This document shows positions 42,472 through 45,766 of a DNA stretch of 45,766 nt, in pieces. The stretch spans positions 1 through 45,766 of the forward strand of contig NZ_RAVZ01000028.1 of the NCBI RefSeq assembly GCF_003611635.1. Direction: 5' to 3'. A program made the position numbers and the translations under genes. The stretch comes from Corallococcus terminator (GTDB taxonomy: Bacteria > Myxococcota > Myxococcia > Myxococcales > Myxococcaceae). The notes under the pieces are model-generated. The model did not search any database. It was not told where the DNA came from and was given only the letters and a program-made list of their open reading frames with translations. Position 1 is the first letter of the stretch. Each line of letters starts with the position of its first letter.

Positions 42472-43718
42472 GTCGCCGTTTCCCAGAGTTGTCGCTGCCG
42501 CCGGGCCTGGGCGACGAACCACGCCGCACCGAGCAGGAGAGGGGTGCCCCCGCGGCTAACGATCTCCGCGGCGACGCGCCGGCCGGGCGCACCGTATGCG
42601 ATCACCGCCACGCGCGCCCCCTCGAATCGCAGGGTTTCGGGCGGGGCCACCCGGTCCGGCCACGTCCACACCCAGTCGCCGGTGAGGGGGGCCTGGACCT
42701 CGGCCCGGCGCACGACCCGCAGGGCAAGGCCCTGTTCTGTCGCCACCAGTCGCAGGGCCTGGGTGGACCCACCATCGCCCAGCACCGACACCGACGTCGA
42801 ACCCAGGCGCTCCAGCACCGCGCGGGCGCCCTCGGTGTCGGTGTTGAAGGACTCCCACCGCGAGCCCCGGCGCACCAGGGTGTTGATGGCCTCCAGGGAC
42901 GAACCGGTGTGCCGCGCGAGCCGCATCTTGAAGGGGCTGGTGACGGCGAAGCCCGCGTAGTGCGGCAGCAGCGAATCCACCACCGCCTCCACCGGCGCGG
43001 CCTCCGCGAGGTCGATGCGATCAAACGGCTGACGGTGGATCCGCGGCGAGCGCGAGTGGGGAATCGAAGTCCCCAGGATGCCCAGGCGCGGCGTGTCCGT
43101 ACCCTTCGCCTTGCGGTGCTCGCGCACCACGTCGTCCAGCAGGCGCTGGCCCGGCGCGGCCGTCCACGCTCCGCCCATCGCCAGGTACTCCAGCCCGTTG
43201 CGGGAAGAGAGCACCGCGCGAGCAGGAAGCGCCACCGGCCCCATGCCCAGCACCGTCACGCGCTCCGCGCCGAACCGGGCCACAAGCTGGCGCTGCGTCT
43301 CCAGCAGCACCTCCAGGTCCGAGGGCACGTCCATGGGCTCCACATGCTTCACCAGCGCATCCGACGGAAGCGGGCGCGACCAGCGCCGCAGCGCCTCCGC
43401 CGTCGTCAGCGGCCCTTCCGCGTGGTGCGACGCGAGCAGGCGGCCCGGGGGCGCATCCAGAGCATTGGCGCGCTCCACGTCCCGGTCCACGCGCCACGCG
43501 GCCTGGACCCAGTGCGTGGGCAGGGGCTTGCCGCGCTCGGAGACCAGCAGCGGCATCACGCGCGACAGGGCCTCCGGGTCGATGGCGTCGGGGGCATGCA
43601 GGTCGGTGCGCACCTCCACCACGTCAGCGCCCCGGCGCAGACCGTCGCGAGCGAAGCCCAGGGCGTCCTCGCCGGTGAGGGTGGGGGGCAGGGTGATGAT
43701 CCGCCGGGTGGCCCTCAC
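42468..43718 (-). CDS. aroDE: Fused type I 3-dehydroquinate dehydratase/shikimate dehydrogenase
   Basis: A 416-residue bifunctional protein. Residues 1-205 are a type I dehydroquinate dehydratase: Glu35 in EVRTDL, His99 in SHHAEG and the Schiff-base Lys124 in ALVKHVEP, plus MGGAWTAAPGQ. Residues 210-416 are a shikimate dehydrogenase: GTSIPHSRSPRIH (shikimate Ser), VTSPFKMRLA with Lys264, AINTLV, SFNTDTEG with Asp294 and a cofactor loop VSVLGDGGSTQAL. Steps 3 and 4 of the pathway are thus carried out by one chain, as in Chlamydia and plants. It starts at GTG 43718, overlapping the aroK stop by GTGA, and ends in an ATGA overlap with aroC. Confidence 0.95.
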   Translation of the reverse strand: MRATRRIITLPPTLTGEDALGFARDGLRRGADVVEVRTDLHAPDAIDPEALSRVMPLLVSERGKPLPTHWVQAAWRVDRDVERANALDAPPGRLLASHHAEGPLTTAEALRRWSRPLPSDALVKHVEPMDVPSDLEVLLETQRQLVARFGAERVTVLGMGPVALPARAVLSSRNGLEYLAMGGAWTAAPGQRLLDDVVREHRKAKGTDTPRLGILGTSIPHSRSPRIHRQPFDRIDLAEAAPVEAVVDSLLPHYAGFAVTSPFKMRLARHTGSSLEAINTLVRRGSRWESFNTDTEGARAVLERLGSTSVSVLGDGGSTQALRLVATEQGLALRVVRRAEVQAPLTGDWVWTWPDRVAPPETLRFEGARVAVIAYGAPGRRVAAEIVSRGGTPLLLGAAWFVAQARRQRQLWETAT

Positions 43719-44314
43719 GTGGACTCCTGGGCAAGGCAGCCCCGGAGGAAGTCCGCCAGGGAGATGGTGGGAACGCGGGCATGGAGGGCTTCGCGCTCAT
43801 GGAACATCGAGTGCAACTCCTCCTCCAGCGAAACGTCCGCGCGCAGACGGGGGCGCGTGGTGTCCGCCGTCAGCCGCTCTCGGTACGTGTCGAAGGTCAC
43901 GGGGACGACGAGCGTGAAGTGGCCCTGGAGCGCGTCCGGATGGTGCGACAGGAAGCCTCCGCCCACGGACACCACGCTGCCTCCGGGCAGCAGGCCCAGC
44001 GTCTCGCGTTCAGCGGCGCGGAAGGTGGAGGGGGACTCCGCGACCCAGGTCCGCAGCGGGCGCCCGTGACGGCGCTCCAGCTCCGAGTCCAGATCCAACC
44101 CGGTGCGCCCGAGCAGCTTCGAGACGAGCGGCAGCAGGCGCGTCTTGCCGGCGGCGCGATGACCGGCGATGACCACGGTCTGGGTGTTCAGCGGTCGGGG
44201 GCAGGGCCCCGGGGACGAGAGCGTCCCCTGGAGCACCTGCTGGAGCCTGGGATCTACCGACGCAACGACCTGTGCGACAAGGCGGCGTTGGTTTTCAGCG
44301 GACGGTTCCAACAT
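43715..44314 (-). CDS. aroK: Shikimate kinase with N-terminal extension
   Basis: A 199-residue shikimate kinase. The P-loop GHRAAGKT is at residues 51-58, LDLDSELERRHG binds shikimate, FRAAERETL supplies an Arg contact, VVSVGGGF is the glycine-rich motif, and RPRL lies in the lid. The first 40 or so residues are an extension ([18 protein letters not shown]...) not seen in minimal AroK proteins (about 170 residues). It phosphorylates shikimate at the 3-hydroxyl. It overlaps ubiE by 20 bases at its start and the AroDE gene by four bases at its end. Confidence 0.95.
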   Translation of the reverse strand: MLEPSAENQRRLVAQVVASVDPRLQQVLQGTLSSPGPCPRPLNTQTVVIAGHRAAGKTRLLPLVSKLLGRTGLDLDSELERRHGRPLRTWVAESPSTFRAAERETLGLLPGGSVVSVGGGFLSHHPDALQGHFTLVVPVTFDTYRERLTADTTRPRLRADVSLEEELHSMFHEREALHARVPTISLADFLRGCLAQEST

Positions 44315-44980
44315 AGACGTAGGCGGTTCCGAACAGCAGGGGGTGGGCGGCGCGCTCAGAATAGGCGCCGGCCTGGTCCATCAGGGAAAGGAAGCGCTCG
44401 CCCGCGGGGAAGGCCGCGGCGGTGCGAGGCAGGTACTGAAACGCGGCGCGGTTGCCCGTCAGCAGCCCGCCGACCGTCGGCATGACGGTCTTGCTGTAGA
44501 AGCGGAACAGCACGCCGTAGGGACCGGTGGGCTGGCCGAACTCCAGCACCACCACGCGGCCTCCCGGGCGCACCACGCGCGCCATCTCCTGCAGGCACTT
44601 GACCGGATCATCCACGTTGCGGATGCCGAACGAGATGGACGCCACGTCGAAGCTGTTGTCCGGGAGGGTGAGCGCCATGGCGTCCTGTACCTGGAACTCC
44701 ACCTCCAGGCCCGCCTTGGCCGCCTTGGCGGGCGCGCTCTCCAGCATCTCCGGGCAGAAGTCGGTGCCCACCACGCGCCCGGTGGTCCCCACCTTGCGCT
44801 TGAACGCCAGCGCCAGGTCGCCCGTGCCGGTGGCGCAGTCGAGCACATGGCTGCCTTCCTTCGCCTGGCTCAGCTTCACCGCCGTGCGCCGCCACAGCCG
44901 GTGCACGCCGAAGGAGAGGACTTCATTCGCCACGTCGTAGCGCGGGGCGATGGAGGAGAACATCTGTCGGACTTCTGTGC

Positions 44981-44984
<4 letters not shown>
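44295..44984 (-). CDS. ubiE: Demethylmenaquinone/2-methoxy-benzoquinol C-methyltransferase
   Basis: A 229-residue SAM-dependent methyltransferase of the UbiE/MenG type. The first block [19 protein letters not shown]...WRRTAVKL, the SAM-binding [12 protein letters not shown], and the late motif [25 protein letters not shown] followed by VLEFGQP are characteristic. It methylates demethylmenaquinone (and in ubiquinone makers the benzoquinol). In a myxobacterium, menaquinone is the expected product. Its place inside the aro operon links the last quinone step to chorismate supply, since menaquinone is made from chorismate. It starts with an ATGA overlap on the DAHP synthase stop. Confidence 0.96.

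Positions 44985-45766
<782 letters not shown>

Overview
The window is high-G+C DNA with dense coding and strong third-position G/C. It looks like a myxobacterium of the Myxococcaceae/Archangiaceae type (Corallococcus, Myxococcus or a relative). This is inferred from the many secreted lipoproteins built from DNRLRE, Kelch, Cys-rich tandem and GH16 modules, plus a large set of core genes. The genus is not proven by the sequence.

Bases 1-18,500 are an accessory region. In order it holds: the tail of an upstream gene; a TetR regulator; a secreted-effector-like zinc metalloprotease with an M91 signature (740-1711, minus); two cell-surface lipoproteins; and an orphan RND efflux pump placed 18 bases after a zinc alcohol dehydrogenase. 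A LysR regulator is divergent from the dehydrogenase. Next comes an overlapping pair encoding an exported Mn-type cupin (hydroxynitrile-lyase-like) and a carboxymuconolactone-decarboxylase-family protein. Almost identical 26-base elements with a T-N11-A LysR box lie about 100-110 bases upstream of both the dehydrogenase and the cupin, so these genes probably form one LysR regulon. A gene of clearly lower G+C at 12186-12977 encodes a putative papain-like effector with a basic C-terminal tail, and related 41-base repeats flank it. The region ends with a lipoprotein, a membrane-anchored dual-specificity phosphatase, a Kelch protein, a GH16 glycosidase and a DUF4326 protein.

Bases 18,600-39,000 are mostly core genes: cca, mnmA, a SPOR-domain protein with a phosphomannose-isomerase-like cupin, a lipoprotein with six DxDxDG repeats, a ribbon-helix-helix protein followed by two nucleotide-sugar SDR enzymes, lepA-lepB, overlapping pyrB-pyrC-carA, a conserved hypothetical, pyruvate kinase, an exported bifunctional-nuclease-domain protein, a zinc-ribbon/acidic-tail protein, a long-chain acyl-CoA synthetase and citrate synthase.

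Bases 39,075-45,766 hold a minus-strand chorismate operon, read right to left: DAHP synthase (cut by the window edge), UbiE/MenG methyltransferase, shikimate kinase, a fused dehydroquinate dehydratase/shikimate dehydrogenase, chorismate synthase, dehydroquinate synthase and a divergent EPSP synthase. Every junction overlaps, four of the six by ATGA or GTGA, and a perfect hairpin sits just after the last stop. The set supplies all seven steps from erythrose-4-phosphate plus PEP to chorismate, with a quinone methyltransferase embedded.

The signals most worth following are the LysR regulon defined by twin operator boxes, the low-G+C effector candidate with its flanking repeats, and the fully overlapping aro operon with its AroDE fusion and unusual AroA. 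I saw no tRNA, rRNA, CRISPR array or intact insertion sequence.
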